Assembly: GCA_018262475.1 (NCBI GenBank)
Contig: JAGSYW010000003.1
Coordinates: forward strand, 1 to 42,003
Length of the DNA: 42,003 bases
DNA from: Burkholderiaceae bacterium
GTDB taxonomy: Bacteria; Pseudomonadota; Gammaproteobacteria; Burkholderiales; Burkholderiaceae_D
Reading direction: 5' to 3'
Part shown: piece by piece, positions 1-8,512 of the stretch
How the letters are laid out: each line of letters opens with the position of its first letter
How positions within the stretch are numbered: the first letter of the stretch is position 1
The notes under the pieces: generated by a model
Database searches by the model: none
What the model was told of the DNA's origin: nothing
What the model saw: only the letters and a program-made list of their open reading frames with translations
Made by a program: the position numbers and the translations under genes

Positions 1-184
1 AGCAAACGTCAAAAACAGCATTGAACTGCTGGAAGAAGTACAAAAGCTCCTGCTTGATCTGAAAAGTGCATGGGATTCGATTGCAGAAAACGGTGCACAA
101 CCGCAGGCTGCGCCAATGGCAGAGAAGGCTCCCGTATACGATATGCTGTCGCCGCGCGCTGTGTCCAGCTTGGCGAGGGCTTGA
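1..184 (+). CDS. fliS: Flagellar export chaperone FliS, C-terminal part (truncated by window start)
   Basis: An open frame runs from base 2 to the TGA at 182-184. It is absent from the ORF track because its start lies outside the window. The translated tail begins ANVKNSIELLEEVQKLL and continues LLDLKSAWDSI, which matches the last helices of FliS, the cytoplasmic chaperone that binds the flagellin C-terminus before export. About 20 poorly conserved residues follow the FliS core. The stop codon directly abuts the fliT start, so the two are translationally coupled. The fliD-fliS-fliT order expected in betaproteobacteria agrees, though fliD itself is not visible. Confidence 0.85.
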   Translation, partial: ANVKNSIELLEEVQKLLLDLKSAWDSIAENGAQPQAAPMAEKAPVYDMLSPRAVSSLARA

Positions 185-532
185 ATGATGATGAATAATA
201 CGCAAATCATTGACCTGTATGAACAGGTGGCGGAAATCACTGAACAAATGCTGGCGGCGGCCCGTGTCGGCGACTGGGATTCGCTGGTGGCGCTGGAATC
301 GCGCTGCGCTGCCCGTGTCGATACGCTCAAGGGCGGCGTTGATTCCAACGCATCGCTAACGCCGGTTGCGCGCGAGAAAAAAATCAGCATCATCAAGAAA
401 ATTCTGGATGATGATCGGGAAATCCGCGCGATCACCCAGCCACGCCTGGCGCAATTGTCCGCGCTCATTGGCACGTCTCAAAACGAACGCCAGCTCCGTC
501 AGGCTTACGGCGCGAATAACGCAACCGGCTGA
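185..532 (+). CDS. fliT: Flagellar protein FliT-like chaperone
   Basis: This 115-residue, largely helical protein starts at the ATG immediately after the fliS stop; two further in-frame ATGs follow, so the exact start is uncertain by two codons. Size, the N-terminal IIDLYEQVAEITEQMLAAARVGDWDSLVALE segment and its place after fliS fit FliT, the export chaperone for the filament cap protein FliD. FliT also acts as an anti-FlhDC factor in enterics; that role is not implied here. The family is weakly conserved, so the call rests on position plus the W-D-x-L-x-x-L-E pattern. It ends 5 bp before the next gene. Confidence 0.75.
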   Translation: MMMNNTQIIDLYEQVAEITEQMLAAARVGDWDSLVALESRCAARVDTLKGGVDSNASLTPVAREKKISIIKKILDDDREIRAITQPRLAQLSALIGTSQNERQLRQAYGANNATG

Positions 533-537
533 CCGCC

Positions 538-1725
538 ATGATGCTGCGGTCCGATGCAACCGGCATCCGGCCGGTCATCCTGACTGAGCATCCTGGCTCG
601 GTCAGTGCTGCAACCAGCCCGAGCCAAGATGCGTTCAACCGCCTGATGCAGGTTTCCATCGGAAAGCAGTTTCAGGCGGAAGTGATGTTGCGGCAGAACG
701 ATGGTTCCTATCTCGTCCGTCTGGCAGACACAACTGCCAGAATGCTTCTGCCGGAGGGAACCCAGACTGGCGACACGGTTTCCATGACGCTGCTTACCGC
801 CAGCCCGCGCCCCACTTTTCTATTGGGCGAAACGACAGTCAGCGCCCTTCCATTGCCGAATCAGCAGGCCGCCCTGAAAGGTTTGCTAATTGACAATATG
901 GCGCAAGAAGCAGCACAAGGAAGTGCTGGCGCCAACCAGGTCGGAAAATCCACCTCAATCGAGGCTACTACTGCCGCTCAAACCAGGTCATCTGCCGGGC
1001 AGGCTGACGGCAGCACGATGACCACGTTGAGTTCAACTGGGAAACTGATTGATTCCCTGCTGCATGCCAGCGAACAGGGCAACATGCCGGCTGCCATCAC
1101 TGGCAAGGAGGCGATTGTTCCTTCGCCAGATGTGGCACCGACCAAACTGGCCGAAGCAATGCACAAAACGCTTGAATTCAGCGGCCTGTTTTACGAGTCG
1201 CATGTTGAGGAGTGGGCGAATGGCCAGCGTGCTGCAGAGGCGCTGGCGAGGGAGCCTCAGGCACAATTGTCGGCAGAACAAACATCCGTTGCCAGCCAGC
1301 AGGCAGCAGCCAGTTCGGCTCAAGATATAGATGGATTAACGCAGGCTGCCTTGCTCAACAGCGATGCCGCGCATCTGCTCCGGATGCAGTTAAACACGCT
1401 GGAGAACCGCCACGTTGTCTGGCAGGGCGAGTTATGGCCCGGCCAGCGTTTCGAGTGGGAGGTTAGCGATGAAACGCCGCAGCGACAGGAGGCGGCAGAA
1501 GCGGTACCCACATGGCGCAGCCAGATGCGGTTTGAGTTGCCCGCCCTTGGCACCATCACCGCTTCGCTCGTGCTTTCCGGCAGCCATGTCCAGGTGCAGT
1601 TGCGCACCGCGACCGAAGAAGCGGCTGCGACCATCCGCCCATATGCGGGCGACCTGGCGAACGCGCTGGACGCTGCAGGTTCTCCGCTTGATTTGCTGAC
1701 GGTGAAAAAAGATGGAACAGCCTAA
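538..1725 (+). CDS. FliK-like flagellar hook-length control family protein (second copy)
   Basis: This 395-residue protein has a low-complexity Ala/Gln/Ser-rich middle (about residues 100-270) and a conserved-looking C-terminal third. That third contains LENRHVVWQGELWPGQRFEWEV and a MRFELPALGTITASLVLSGSHVQVQL-type beta-rich core, resembling the Flg_hook (FliK C-terminal) domain that contacts FlhB. A canonical fliK lies at 8975, so this is a second FliK-family protein. It overlaps the downstream FlhB-C-like gene by 14 bp. The physical pairing of a FliK-type C-domain with an FlhB-type C-domain suggests the two products interact, but that is inference. Confidence 0.7.
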   Translation: MMLRSDATGIRPVILTEHPGSVSAATSPSQDAFNRLMQVSIGKQFQAEVMLRQNDGSYLVRLADTTARMLLPEGTQTGDTVSMTLLTASPRPTFLLGETTVSALPLPNQQAALKGLLIDNMAQEAAQGSAGANQVGKSTSIEATTAAQTRSSAGQADGSTMTTLSSTGKLIDSLLHASEQGNMPAAITGKEAIVPSPDVAPTKLAEAMHKTLEFSGLFYESHVEEWANGQRAAEALAREPQAQLSAEQTSVASQQAAASSAQDIDGLTQAALLNSDAAHLLRMQLNTLENRHVVWQGELWPGQRFEWEVSDETPQRQEAAEAVPTWRSQMRFELPALGTITASLVLSGSHVQVQLRTATEEAAATIRPYAGDLANALDAAGSPLDLLTVKKDGTA

Positions 1726-2020
1726 ACCGCCGGTCAATGCCGTTGCGCTGGCCTACCATGCCGGCGATCTGGCGCCCAAGGTGGTCGCGAAAGGTCGCGG
1801 CCTGATCGCAGATGAAATCATCCGGCGTGCACGCGAGCATGGCATCCATGTGCATGAGTCGAGGGAACTGGTGGCACTTCTGATGCAAGTCGATCTCGAT
1901 AAAAATATCCCGCCCGCACTGTATCGCGCAGTAGCGGAACTGCTGGCATGGCTATATCATATCGAATCCGAGCAACATGGCACCAAAAAACCCATTGCGC
2001 CACCGACTGCTGCTGGCTAG
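1712..2020 (+). CDS. Stand-alone FlhB/EscU cytoplasmic-domain-like protein
   Basis: A 102-residue protein that aligns by eye to the cytoplasmic C-domain of FlhB/YscU-type export switch proteins. It shows VNAVALAYHAGD, then PKVVAKGRGLIADEII, REHGIHVHESRELVALL and IPPALYRAVAELLAWLY. There are no membrane segments, so it is not FlhB itself. The self-cleavage motif NPTH that precedes the VAL strand in FlhB is not present; the protein begins PPVNAVAL. It therefore probably cannot autocleave. It overlaps the end of the upstream FliK-like gene. Similar small proteins sit beside fliK-like genes in other proteobacteria and are usually annotated as FlhB-domain or EscU/YscU/HrcU-family proteins. Confidence 0.75.
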   Translation: MEQPKPPVNAVALAYHAGDLAPKVVAKGRGLIADEIIRRAREHGIHVHESRELVALLMQVDLDKNIPPALYRAVAELLAWLYHIESEQHGTKKPIAPPTAAG

Positions 2021-2046
2021 GCTTGCTATCGTTTCATTTGAAAAAC

Positions 2047-2793
2047 ATGAATTATCTCCGCTCCATCGGCATTGAAGATCTTGGCCCCTATCAGGTGCAT
2101 TCTCGCCGGGAAATCATCATGCTGCTGCAAGGCATCATGGAATCGAAACAGCTCGTCAGGATGGCTTTCAACAAAGGTTCGGAAGCCATCGTGACCACCA
2201 TCCTGGAAGTCGATGATGAATCCGATCGGGTGGTCATCGATTGCGGCCCTGACCGCACACAGAACCAGCGCATCGTCGATAGCGACAATGTTTCGTTTGA
2301 CACCAGCCTTGACCGAATTCGCATTGTGTTTTTCACCACCAGCCTTGACGTCTGTCTGCATGATGGCAAGCCTGCATTTTGTTTTTCTATGCCGGCCAAC
2401 CTGATCCGCCTGCAACGGCGCGAAACCTATCGCATTCGAACGCCGCGTAGCACGGTTGAGCTGTTTCTTGAGACCGAGGAAGATGGCAAGCAGAGATTTA
2501 CCGCTTATCTGCACGACATCAGCGCCGGCGGCGTTGGCCTGCTCGACGAACAGATGCTGCTTGACGACAGCTTCGGCTGCCGGTATACCAATTGCCGCAT
2601 CATGCTGTCCGACAAGAGCGTAATCATTGCCGATTTGCAGGTGAGAAATTCCCAGGAAATCTCCCTGGCGAACGGAAAAAAAATCCGCCGCATTGGCTGC
2701 CAGTTCACGCAGATGCCTAACCGGACGATGGTTGAAGTTCAGCGCTACATCACGAAAATCGAACGCGAACAGAACGCGCGCACCAACTCTTAA
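2047..2793 (+). CDS. ycgR: Flagellar brake protein YcgR (PilZ domain c-di-GMP effector)
   Basis: YcgR binds cyclic di-GMP through a PilZ domain and slows the flagellar motor. The ORF track starts at 1948 inside the previous gene; I prefer the ATG at 2047 (MNYLRSIGIEDL), giving 248 aa, the usual size. The N-terminal YcgR domain covers about residues 1-115. The PilZ signature follows: RRETYR (R125-xxx-R129) and DISAGG (D157-x-S-x-x-G162), both c-di-GMP-binding elements. Its place among flagellar genes agrees with the function. The intergenic gap that follows holds copy A of the 70-bp repeat. Confidence 0.9.
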   Translation: MNYLRSIGIEDLGPYQVHSRREIIMLLQGIMESKQLVRMAFNKGSEAIVTTILEVDDESDRVVIDCGPDRTQNQRIVDSDNVSFDTSLDRIRIVFFTTSLDVCLHDGKPAFCFSMPANLIRLQRRETYRIRTPRSTVELFLETEEDGKQRFTAYLHDISAGGVGLLDEQMLLDDSFGCRYTNCRIMLSDKSVIIADLQVRNSQEISLANGKKIRRIGCQFTQMPNRTMVEVQRYITKIEREQNARTNS

Positions 2794-2823
2794 GCAGCGC
2801 TGCCATGACGCAACCGCTGGCAC

Positions 2824-2841
2824 CGTTCATTAGGATGAACG
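2824..2841 (+). other. Small inverted repeat after ycgR
   Basis: CGTTCAT and ATGAACG form a 7-bp stem with a TAGG loop, 30 bp after the ycgR stop. There is no T-run behind it, so it is at best an RNA-stabilising hairpin or part of a non-canonical terminator. Confidence 0.35.
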
Positions 2842-2913
2842 CCTGCCCCCCACATGGTTGAATGGCATGTGCCTGCTGCCAACGCCTTGCGACTTGGTCG
2901 TAAAGCTTGAAAT

Positions 2914-2943
2914 AACTGACCGGAATGGCGGTTTCGGTCAGTT
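2914..2943. repeat. Inverted repeat AACTGACCG/CGGTCAGTT upstream of repeat copy A
   Basis: Perfect 9-bp arms AACTGACCG and CGGTCAGTT flank a 12-bp centre, with further partial pairing inside. The end of the GGTCAGT arm lies 13 nt before the ATACTCC box of repeat copy A. The same arrangement, at the same 13-nt distance, recurs beside copy C at 28967-28994. It may form a hairpin at the ycgR 3' end. Confidence 0.75.
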
Positions 2944-2955
2944 AGGCAAAAATAC

Positions 2956-3025
2956 ATACTCCCCGCAGTATTTTAAAATCGCCAGAAAAATGGTGACCCA
3001 ACCCTTCATTTTTACAACATACCCC
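2956..3025 (+). repeat. Dispersed 70-bp intergenic element, copy A
   Basis: The copy reads ATACTCC, 5 nt, GTAT, 17 nt, AATGGTGAC (compare ATATGTGGC), 22 nt, TACCCC. The spacings are identical to those in copies B and C and, apart from one inserted base, copy D. Copy A lies between convergent ycgR and fliE. The ORF track's 2858..3073 reading frame runs across this element and is not credible as a gene. Confidence 0.75.
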
Positions 3026-3045
3026 AATCCCTTTACATCACGGAA

Positions 3046-3384
3046 TCAGACGTTCATGTTCATGATGTCGTGATAGGCGGTCACCAGCTTGTTTCGTGCC
3101 TGCACCGTCGCCTGGAACGAAATGTTGGCCTTCTGGATTGAGATCATCACGTCCGACAGGTTTACGCTATCATCACCGGCAACAAATTGCTGCCCCAACT
3201 GTTCCGCCCTCACCTGCGCATTGTTGACCTGATCCAGCGAGGTTTTCAGTACGCTGGCAAAATCCGTCTTGTCGGTGGTGGTCTTTTCCCCCTGAAGCGG
3301 GGAAATCTTTCCCTGCGCGGTGGCGGCGGCTGCCCGCAACTGCGCCACCATCGCGTCTATCCTGCTGGCATCGATCGCATTCAT
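3046..3384 (-). CDS. fliE: Flagellar hook-basal body protein FliE
   Basis: FliE is a 112-residue protein that joins the MS ring to the rod and is needed for assembly of the export gate. The C-terminal half shows the family pattern VNLSDVMISIQKANISFQATVQARNKLVTAYHDIMNM. The ATG at 3384 is preceded by a good Shine-Dalgarno sequence (CAGGGAG). The gene is transcribed away from fliF, so it is a separate unit within an otherwise plus-strand flagellar cluster. The 243-bp gap to fliF must hold both promoters; I see no convincing sigma-28 or sigma-54 consensus in it. Confidence 0.93.
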   Translation of the reverse strand: MNAIDASRIDAMVAQLRAAAATAQGKISPLQGEKTTTDKTDFASVLKTSLDQVNNAQVRAEQLGQQFVAGDDSVNLSDVMISIQKANISFQATVQARNKLVTAYHDIMNMNV

Positions 3385-3627
3385 CGCAACTCCCTGTTAT
3401 TCGTCTGCTTTCGTGCACACTCCTGACTTTTTTTCAAAAGCAGGAGCGGCAATTCCCACGGCAAGAAGTTATCATGTACGCTTGACAGCAGCCCGCCGAG
3501 GAGGCGGCAAAACATCGTTCTGTTCGTCCGATTGAAATTTACGACAGCGAAGAAAATAGCTATCACGGCGAAATCCCGACAGGGCACATAATCATCGCAA
3601 CCGAACAGAAGCACGCGGAGAAGAAAC

Positions 3628-5376
3628 ATGGCGACAGCAGGCGAACAGGCAACCGCACCGGCTTTGATACCTGAGACAGAAACAGGTGGACAACAAACCG
3701 CAATACAGCGGTTTATTGCGTATGCCCGCTCCGAAGGGGTGCGCACCTATTTCCTGATTCTTGGCATCGCGGCAGTGATCGGCATCATGGCTGCCATCTG
3801 GCTGTGGAGCCAGAAAACGGAATACAAGGTGCTGTTTTCCAACTATTCCGACAAGGATGGCGGCGCAATCGTCACGGCCTTGCAGCAGATGAACGTGCCA
3901 TACAAGATTGCAGATACTGGCAATGCGATTCTGGTGCCGGATAAGCAGGTGCATGACGTGCGCCTGAGGCTGGCATCCCAGGGCTTGCCCAAAGGCGGCG
4001 GCATCGGCTTCGAATTGATGGAAAACCAGAAGCTGGGGATTTCCCAATTTCTGGAACAGGTAAATTTCCAGCGCGCGCTCGAAGGCGAGATGGCGCGCTC
4101 GATCCAATCCATCGGCGCCGTGCAGTCCGCGCGAGTCCATCTGGCGCTGCACAAGGCATCGGTTTTTGTGCGCGAACAGCAGAAACCGACCGCTTCGGTC
4201 ATGCTGAACCTGCATCCCGGCCGCTCGATCGACCAGAATCAGGTCAACGCGATTGTTCATCTGGTTGCCAGCAGCGTACCCAGCCTGGTGGCATCAAACG
4301 TGACAGTAGTCGATCAAAACGGCAACCTGCTCTCGGGCCCGGAAAAACCAAAGGACAACAAAACGCTTGATCCGTCGCAAATCCAGTATGTGCAGGAGTT
4401 GCAGCGCAACATTATCAAGCGGGTCGAATCCATCCTGACCCCTATCGTTGGTGAAAACAATGTGCGCGCGGAAGCAACCGCCGAAGTGGATTTCTCGACC
4501 AGCGAACAGGCCGCCGAAACTTACAAGCCGAACCAGCCGCCGAAAAACGATCCTGCCATCCGCAGCCAGCAAAGCTCGGAATCGCAAACCGTGGTCGGAA
4601 ATGCCGCCGCCGGTGTTCCTGGCGCGTTGACGAACCAGCCGCCGGCGCCAGCAACCGCGCCAATTACCCAGCAAGCAGCCAGAGGTGCGCCTGCAGCGAC
4701 TGCGCCCGGCGCACGGCCGGGCACTGCAACCACCCAGCAGATACCGATCAAGTCGCAAAAGGATGCCACCGTCAATTACGAAGTCGACAAGACCATCCGT
4801 TATACCCAGCAGCCAATGGGCGGGCTCAAGCGACTGACGGTGGCTGTGGTCGTCAATTACAAGAAACAGACCGACAGCGAAGGCAAAGTTGCTCTGGTGC
4901 CGTTGACCGATGCGGAAAAGGCGCAGGTAACCGACTTGGTCAAGGAAGCGATGGGCTTTAACAAGGAGCGCGGCGACTCGCTCAATGTGGTTAACAGCCC
5001 GTTTGCCGCCAAGGAGGCCGCGCCGCAACCGCCTTTGTGGAAGCGCCCGGAAATGCTGGCACTGGCACAGGAAGTCGGCAAATACATCCTGATCGGGGCA
5101 ATTTTGCTTTACCTCTTTTTCGCTTTCCTCAGGCCGATGCTGAGAAAATTGTTGCCGCAACCGCCCAAACCTGAGCCAACCTCTGCTGAAGGAGAAGAAG
5201 GAGAAGAAGGTGAAGAAGGCGAAGAAGGCGATGAAGATGCCATTGTCAGCCTGAGCGAAAAAGGCCAACGTCAAGGGCAACGCAGATATGAAGACAATCT
5301 CAGCGCTGCCAAGCAACTGGCCAAACAGGATCCGAAAGTCGTTGCCAATATTATCAAGAACTGGGTGGAAGAATGA
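3628..5376 (+). CDS. fliF: Flagellar MS-ring protein FliF
   Basis: FliF (582 aa) forms the MS ring in the inner membrane, on which the C ring and export gate assemble. Two membrane segments are visible, YFLILGIAAVIGIMAAIWLW (residues 41-60) and YILIGAILLYLFFAFL (near residue 490), enclosing the periplasmic ring-building domains. A disordered Pro/Ala/Gln-rich stretch lies in the middle. The C-terminal tail that binds FliG is preceded by an unusual run of Glu-Glu-Gly repeats (residues about 521-536). The stop overlaps the fliG start in an ATGA, so the two are coupled. fliF heads the long fliF-R run. Confidence 0.97.
   Translation: MATAGEQATAPALIPETETGGQQTAIQRFIAYARSEGVRTYFLILGIAAVIGIMAAIWLWSQKTEYKVLFSNYSDKDGGAIVTALQQMNVPYKIADTGNAILVPDKQVHDVRLRLASQGLPKGGGIGFELMENQKLGISQFLEQVNFQRALEGEMARSIQSIGAVQSARVHLALHKASVFVREQQKPTASVMLNLHPGRSIDQNQVNAIVHLVASSVPSLVASNVTVVDQNGNLLSGPEKPKDNKTLDPSQIQYVQELQRNIIKRVESILTPIVGENNVRAEATAEVDFSTSEQAAETYKPNQPPKNDPAIRSQQSSESQTVVGNAAAGVPGALTNQPPAPATAPITQQAARGAPAATAPGARPGTATTQQIPIKSQKDATVNYEVDKTIRYTQQPMGGLKRLTVAVVVNYKKQTDSEGKVALVPLTDAEKAQVTDLVKEAMGFNKERGDSLNVVNSPFAAKEAAPQPPLWKRPEMLALAQEVGKYILIGAILLYLFFAFLRPMLRKLLPQPPKPEPTSAEGEEGEEGEEGEEGDEDAIVSLSEKGQRQGQRRYEDNLSAAKQLAKQDPKVVANIIKNWVEE
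5188..5229 (+). repeat. 9-bp tandem repeat (GAAGAAGGN) coding for Glu-Glu-Gly in fliF
   Basis: Four consecutive GAAGAAGGN units occupy 5194-5229, preceded by a partial GAAGGA unit. They encode an acidic EGEEGEEGEEGEEG spacer between the second membrane segment and the FliG-binding tail. The repeat is in frame, so loss or gain of units would only change the spacer length. Confidence 0.9.
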
Positions 5377-6368
5377 GTGATGCCGGCGTACAAAGAGCGG
5401 CGATTATGATGCTTGCACTGGGCGCCGACGAAGCCGCCGAGGTGATGAAATATCTCGGCCCGCGCGAAGTGCAAAAACTGGGCGCGGCCATGTCGTCGAT
5501 GAAGGCCGTGCAAAGCGAGGAACTGGAAGCCGTGCTGGAAAAATTCACGGTGGAAACGGAGCAAAATACGTCGTTCGGCCTCGATTCCGACGAATACATC
5601 CGGGACGTGCTGACCAAGGCACTGGGGGATGACAAGGCGACCTCGCTGATCAACCGCATCCTCGGCACGCGCGACGCCAGTGGCATCGAGAGCTTGAAGT
5701 GGATGGATTCGCAATCGGTGGCTGATTTGATCCGCAACGAACATCCGCAAATTATTGCCACTATTCTTGTTCACCTCGAACGCTACCATGCATGCGAAGT
5801 ACTGAACCATTTCACCGAACGGCTACGCAATGATGTGGTGCTGCGCATTGCCACGCTCGATGGTGTTCAGCCAGCCGCGCTGCGCGAGCTGAACGAGGTG
5901 CTGACCAAACTGCTGACCGGCAACGAAAACGTGAAGAAAAAACCGATGGGCGGCGTACGTACTGCGGCAGAAATCCTCAACTTCATGGGCGGCGAAAACG
6001 AATCTTCAGTCATGGATAACCTGAAACGTCATGACTCTGACATGGCGCAGAAAATCATGGACGAGATGTTCGTGTTCGAGAACATTCTGGACATCGAAGA
6101 TCGCGGCATCCAGACGATGCTTCGCGAAGTGCAATCCGAAACCCTCATCGTCGCACTCAAGGGCGCAAGTCAGGAATTGCGAGACAAGATCTTCAAGAAC
6201 ATGTCGCAGCGTGCAGCCGAAATGATGCGCGACGACCTCGAATCGAAAGGCCCGGTCCGACTGTCGGAAGTTGAAGCACAGCAAAAGGAAATCCTTCAGG
6301 TCGTCCGCCGTCTGGCAGACGAAGGTCAGATCGTGCTAGGCGGCAAAGGAGAAGACACGTATGTCTAA
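5373..6368 (+). CDS. fliG: Flagellar motor switch protein FliG
   Basis: FliG (331 aa) is the C-ring protein that contacts FliF at its N-terminus and the MotA stator at its C-terminus. Visible family marks include the N-terminal AAIMMLALGADEAAEVMKYLGPREVQKLG, the middle-domain EHPQ motif in NEHPQIIATILVHL, GGVRTAAEILNFM, and a C-terminal charged helix region with MREVQSETLIVALKGA. Length is normal. It overlaps fliF by 4 bp and fliH by 8 bp, implying translational coupling along the operon. Confidence 0.97.
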   Translation: MSDAGVQRAAIMMLALGADEAAEVMKYLGPREVQKLGAAMSSMKAVQSEELEAVLEKFTVETEQNTSFGLDSDEYIRDVLTKALGDDKATSLINRILGTRDASGIESLKWMDSQSVADLIRNEHPQIIATILVHLERYHACEVLNHFTERLRNDVVLRIATLDGVQPAALRELNEVLTKLLTGNENVKKKPMGGVRTAAEILNFMGGENESSVMDNLKRHDSDMAQKIMDEMFVFENILDIEDRGIQTMLREVQSETLIVALKGASQELRDKIFKNMSQRAAEMMRDDLESKGPVRLSEVEAQQKEILQVVRRLADEGQIVLGGKGEDTYV

Positions 6369-7080
6369 CGCACTGCCCAAGGAAAAGCAGACTGCGTATC
6401 AACGGTGGGAGATGGCGTCGTTCGACACCCCTCAGCCTCCTCCGCCCCCCTCGCCTCAGCAACGCCAAGCCGCAGAAAAGGCCGATGCGTCGGCCAGAGT
6501 GAAGGAGCAGCTTGCATCAGTGCTGGAGCAAGCACGAACAGAAGGCTTTGCGTCCGGCCTCGAGGAAGGGCGCATAACAGGCCTTGATGAAGGACGAGCA
6601 ACTGGTCTGGAAGAAGGACGGAACCAGGGACTGGCTGAGGGGCGTGCCATTGCAGCCAAGGAAGCACAAACGCTGCAAAGGCTGACCCAATCCTTCCAGG
6701 AAGAAATATCCAAAGCAAATGAATTGATTGCGCAGGACATGCTTGATCTGGCACTCGATATTGCAAAGGCAATGCTGCATTCTGCACTCAAAATCCGGCC
6801 CGAAATCGTTCTGCCTGTTATCAGTGAAGCTATACGTTACCTGCCATCTATACAGCAACCAGCTCAGCTTTTTCTGAATCACGATGATGCGCCAGTTGTC
6901 AGGCAATATTTAGGTGAAGATTTGACCAAAGCTGGCTGGCAAATACTGGAAGATCCGCATGTTGAACGTGGCGGTTGTCGCGTGGATACAGCCAGCAACC
7001 AGATCGATGCCACATCATCTACCCGCTGGCATCGTATCGTTACCGCACTTGACAAGGATAATGAATGGCTAGCACCGTAA
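6361..7080 (+). CDS. fliH: Flagellar assembly protein FliH
   Basis: FliH (239 aa) is the peripheral stalk-like regulator of the FliI ATPase and links it to the C ring. The N-terminal part carries repeats of the form GLxEGRxxG (about residues 65-100: [26 protein letters not shown] and so on), the GxxxG-like helical repeats typical of FliH. The C-terminal half ([33 protein letters not shown]) resembles V/F-type ATPase stalk subunits. It overlaps fliG by 8 bp and fliI by 16 bp. Confidence 0.93.
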   Translation: MSNALPKEKQTAYQRWEMASFDTPQPPPPPSPQQRQAAEKADASARVKEQLASVLEQARTEGFASGLEEGRITGLDEGRATGLEEGRNQGLAEGRAIAAKEAQTLQRLTQSFQEEISKANELIAQDMLDLALDIAKAMLHSALKIRPEIVLPVISEAIRYLPSIQQPAQLFLNHDDAPVVRQYLGEDLTKAGWQILEDPHVERGGCRVDTASNQIDATSSTRWHRIVTALDKDNEWLAP

Positions 7081-8480
7081 CTGACGACACCGTTGGCAGT
7101 ACCCGCTGGCGCTCATATCTCCGAGATTGCCGCGAACTGCTTGAAATTGTCGAACCAATGCAGGTTTCCGGGCGTGTTACCCGTGTGACTGGTTTGGTAA
7201 TGGAGGTTGTCGGACTCAAATTGGCCATTGGCGGTGGTGCTTACGTACCATTATCGAATGGCTCACGCATCGAGGCGGAAGTGGTTGGTTTTGAAAATAA
7301 CAAACTATTTCTCATGCCCCAAAGCGATGTCGAAGGGATAGTACCTGGCACACGGGTATTTCCCATGGAGGTTGTACAAAGCCTCCCTCGCCCAGGCTCG
7401 GTCAACCATCCACGACGCCGACCTGATGACCGCAGCAAGCATATGCCCGTTGGCGATGAATTGCTTGGCCGCGTCCTTGACGGCCTTGGCCGTCCACTAG
7501 ACAATCTTGGCCCGCTCAACACACAGCATGCTGCACCACTGAATGCGCGCACCATCAATCCGCTGGCACGCGCCCCTATCCACGATATTCTCGATGTCGG
7601 CGTACGTGCGATCAACAGCATGCTGACCGTTGGACGTGGCCAGCGGATGGGATTGTTTGCAGGTTCGGGCGTTGGTAAAAGTGTGCTGCTGGGCATGATG
7701 GCCCGATATACGGATGCCGATGTCAACGTAGTCGGCCTGATCGGCGAACGCGGACGCGAAGTCAAGGAATTCATAGAGGAAAACCTAGGCCCTGACGGTT
7801 TGGCGCGCTCGGTAGTTGTCGCCGCACCCGCTGACGCACCTCCGCTTATCCGCTTGCAAGGTGCCGCCTATGCCACCACAATTGCCGAATATTTTCGCGA
7901 TCAGGGGAAGAATGTCTTGCTGATCATGGATTCACTCACCCGCTACGCAATGGCGCAACGTGAAATTGCCTTGGCTGTTGGCGAACCACCGGCCACCAAG
8001 GGTTATCCCCCCTCCGTTTTTGCCAAATTGCCGGCGCTGGTCGAACGTGCAGGAAATGGCAAGGACGGCGGCGGTTCGATCACCGCGTTCTACACCGTAT
8101 TGACCGAAGGCGACGATCAGCAAGATCCAATTGCAGATTCTGCGCGCGCCATTCTCGACGGCCACATCGTGCTGAACCGTTCACTGGCAGACAGCGGTCA
8201 TTACCCTGCCATTGACATCGAGCAATCGATCAGTCGCGTAATGCAAAACATTACGACACCCGAACACCAGAAACTGATGCGCCGTCTAAAACAACTCAAT
8301 TCACGTTATCAGCGCAGCCGGGATTTGATTGCGGTTGGTGCCTACAGTGCCGGTACCGATCCGGTACTGGATGAAGCGATTTCCCGCCACGAACGAATCG
8401 ACACGTTCCTCCAGCAAGGAATCAATGAACGTGCTAATGTGACTGAGAGTTTGGGGCAACTTGCCTCGCTATTCGAATGA
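7065..8480 (+). CDS. fliI: Flagellum-specific ATPase FliI
   Basis: FliI (471 aa) is the F1-beta-like ATPase that energises type III flagellar export together with FliH and FliJ. The Walker A loop GSGVGKS is at residues 200-206, followed by the [15 protein letters not shown] segment and the Walker B region [37 protein letters not shown]. Length and architecture are normal. The start overlaps fliH by 16 bp. A 32-bp gap separates it from fliJ. Confidence 0.97.
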   Translation: MASTVTDDTVGSTRWRSYLRDCRELLEIVEPMQVSGRVTRVTGLVMEVVGLKLAIGGGAYVPLSNGSRIEAEVVGFENNKLFLMPQSDVEGIVPGTRVFPMEVVQSLPRPGSVNHPRRRPDDRSKHMPVGDELLGRVLDGLGRPLDNLGPLNTQHAAPLNARTINPLARAPIHDILDVGVRAINSMLTVGRGQRMGLFAGSGVGKSVLLGMMARYTDADVNVVGLIGERGREVKEFIEENLGPDGLARSVVVAAPADAPPLIRLQGAAYATTIAEYFRDQGKNVLLIMDSLTRYAMAQREIALAVGEPPATKGYPPSVFAKLPALVERAGNGKDGGGSITAFYTVLTEGDDQQDPIADSARAILDGHIVLNRSLADSGHYPAIDIEQSISRVMQNITTPEHQKLMRRLKQLNSRYQRSRDLIAVGAYSAGTDPVLDEAISRHERIDTFLQQGINERANVTESLGQLASLFE

Positions 8481-8512
8481 TTGAATTACGTTCCGCCCGC
8501 CTATAATTTTCA

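Noticed and set aside
2026-2823. 265-aa minus-strand ORF opposite ycgR
   Set aside because: Shadow frame; ycgR on the plus strand has both PilZ signature motifs.
2858-3073. 71-aa plus-strand ORF in the ycgR-fliE gap
   Set aside because: It runs across the inverted repeat and repeat copy A and into fliE; it has no ribosome-binding site or family resemblance.
3385-3627. Sigma-54 or sigma-28 promoter between fliE and fliF
   Set aside because: GGCAC and TTGACA fragments are present but never with the correct partner and spacing; no confident promoter can be named.
4294-5316. 340-aa minus-strand ORF opposite fliF
   Set aside because: Shadow of fliF; the Phe-rich run is the reverse complement of the Glu/Gly repeat.
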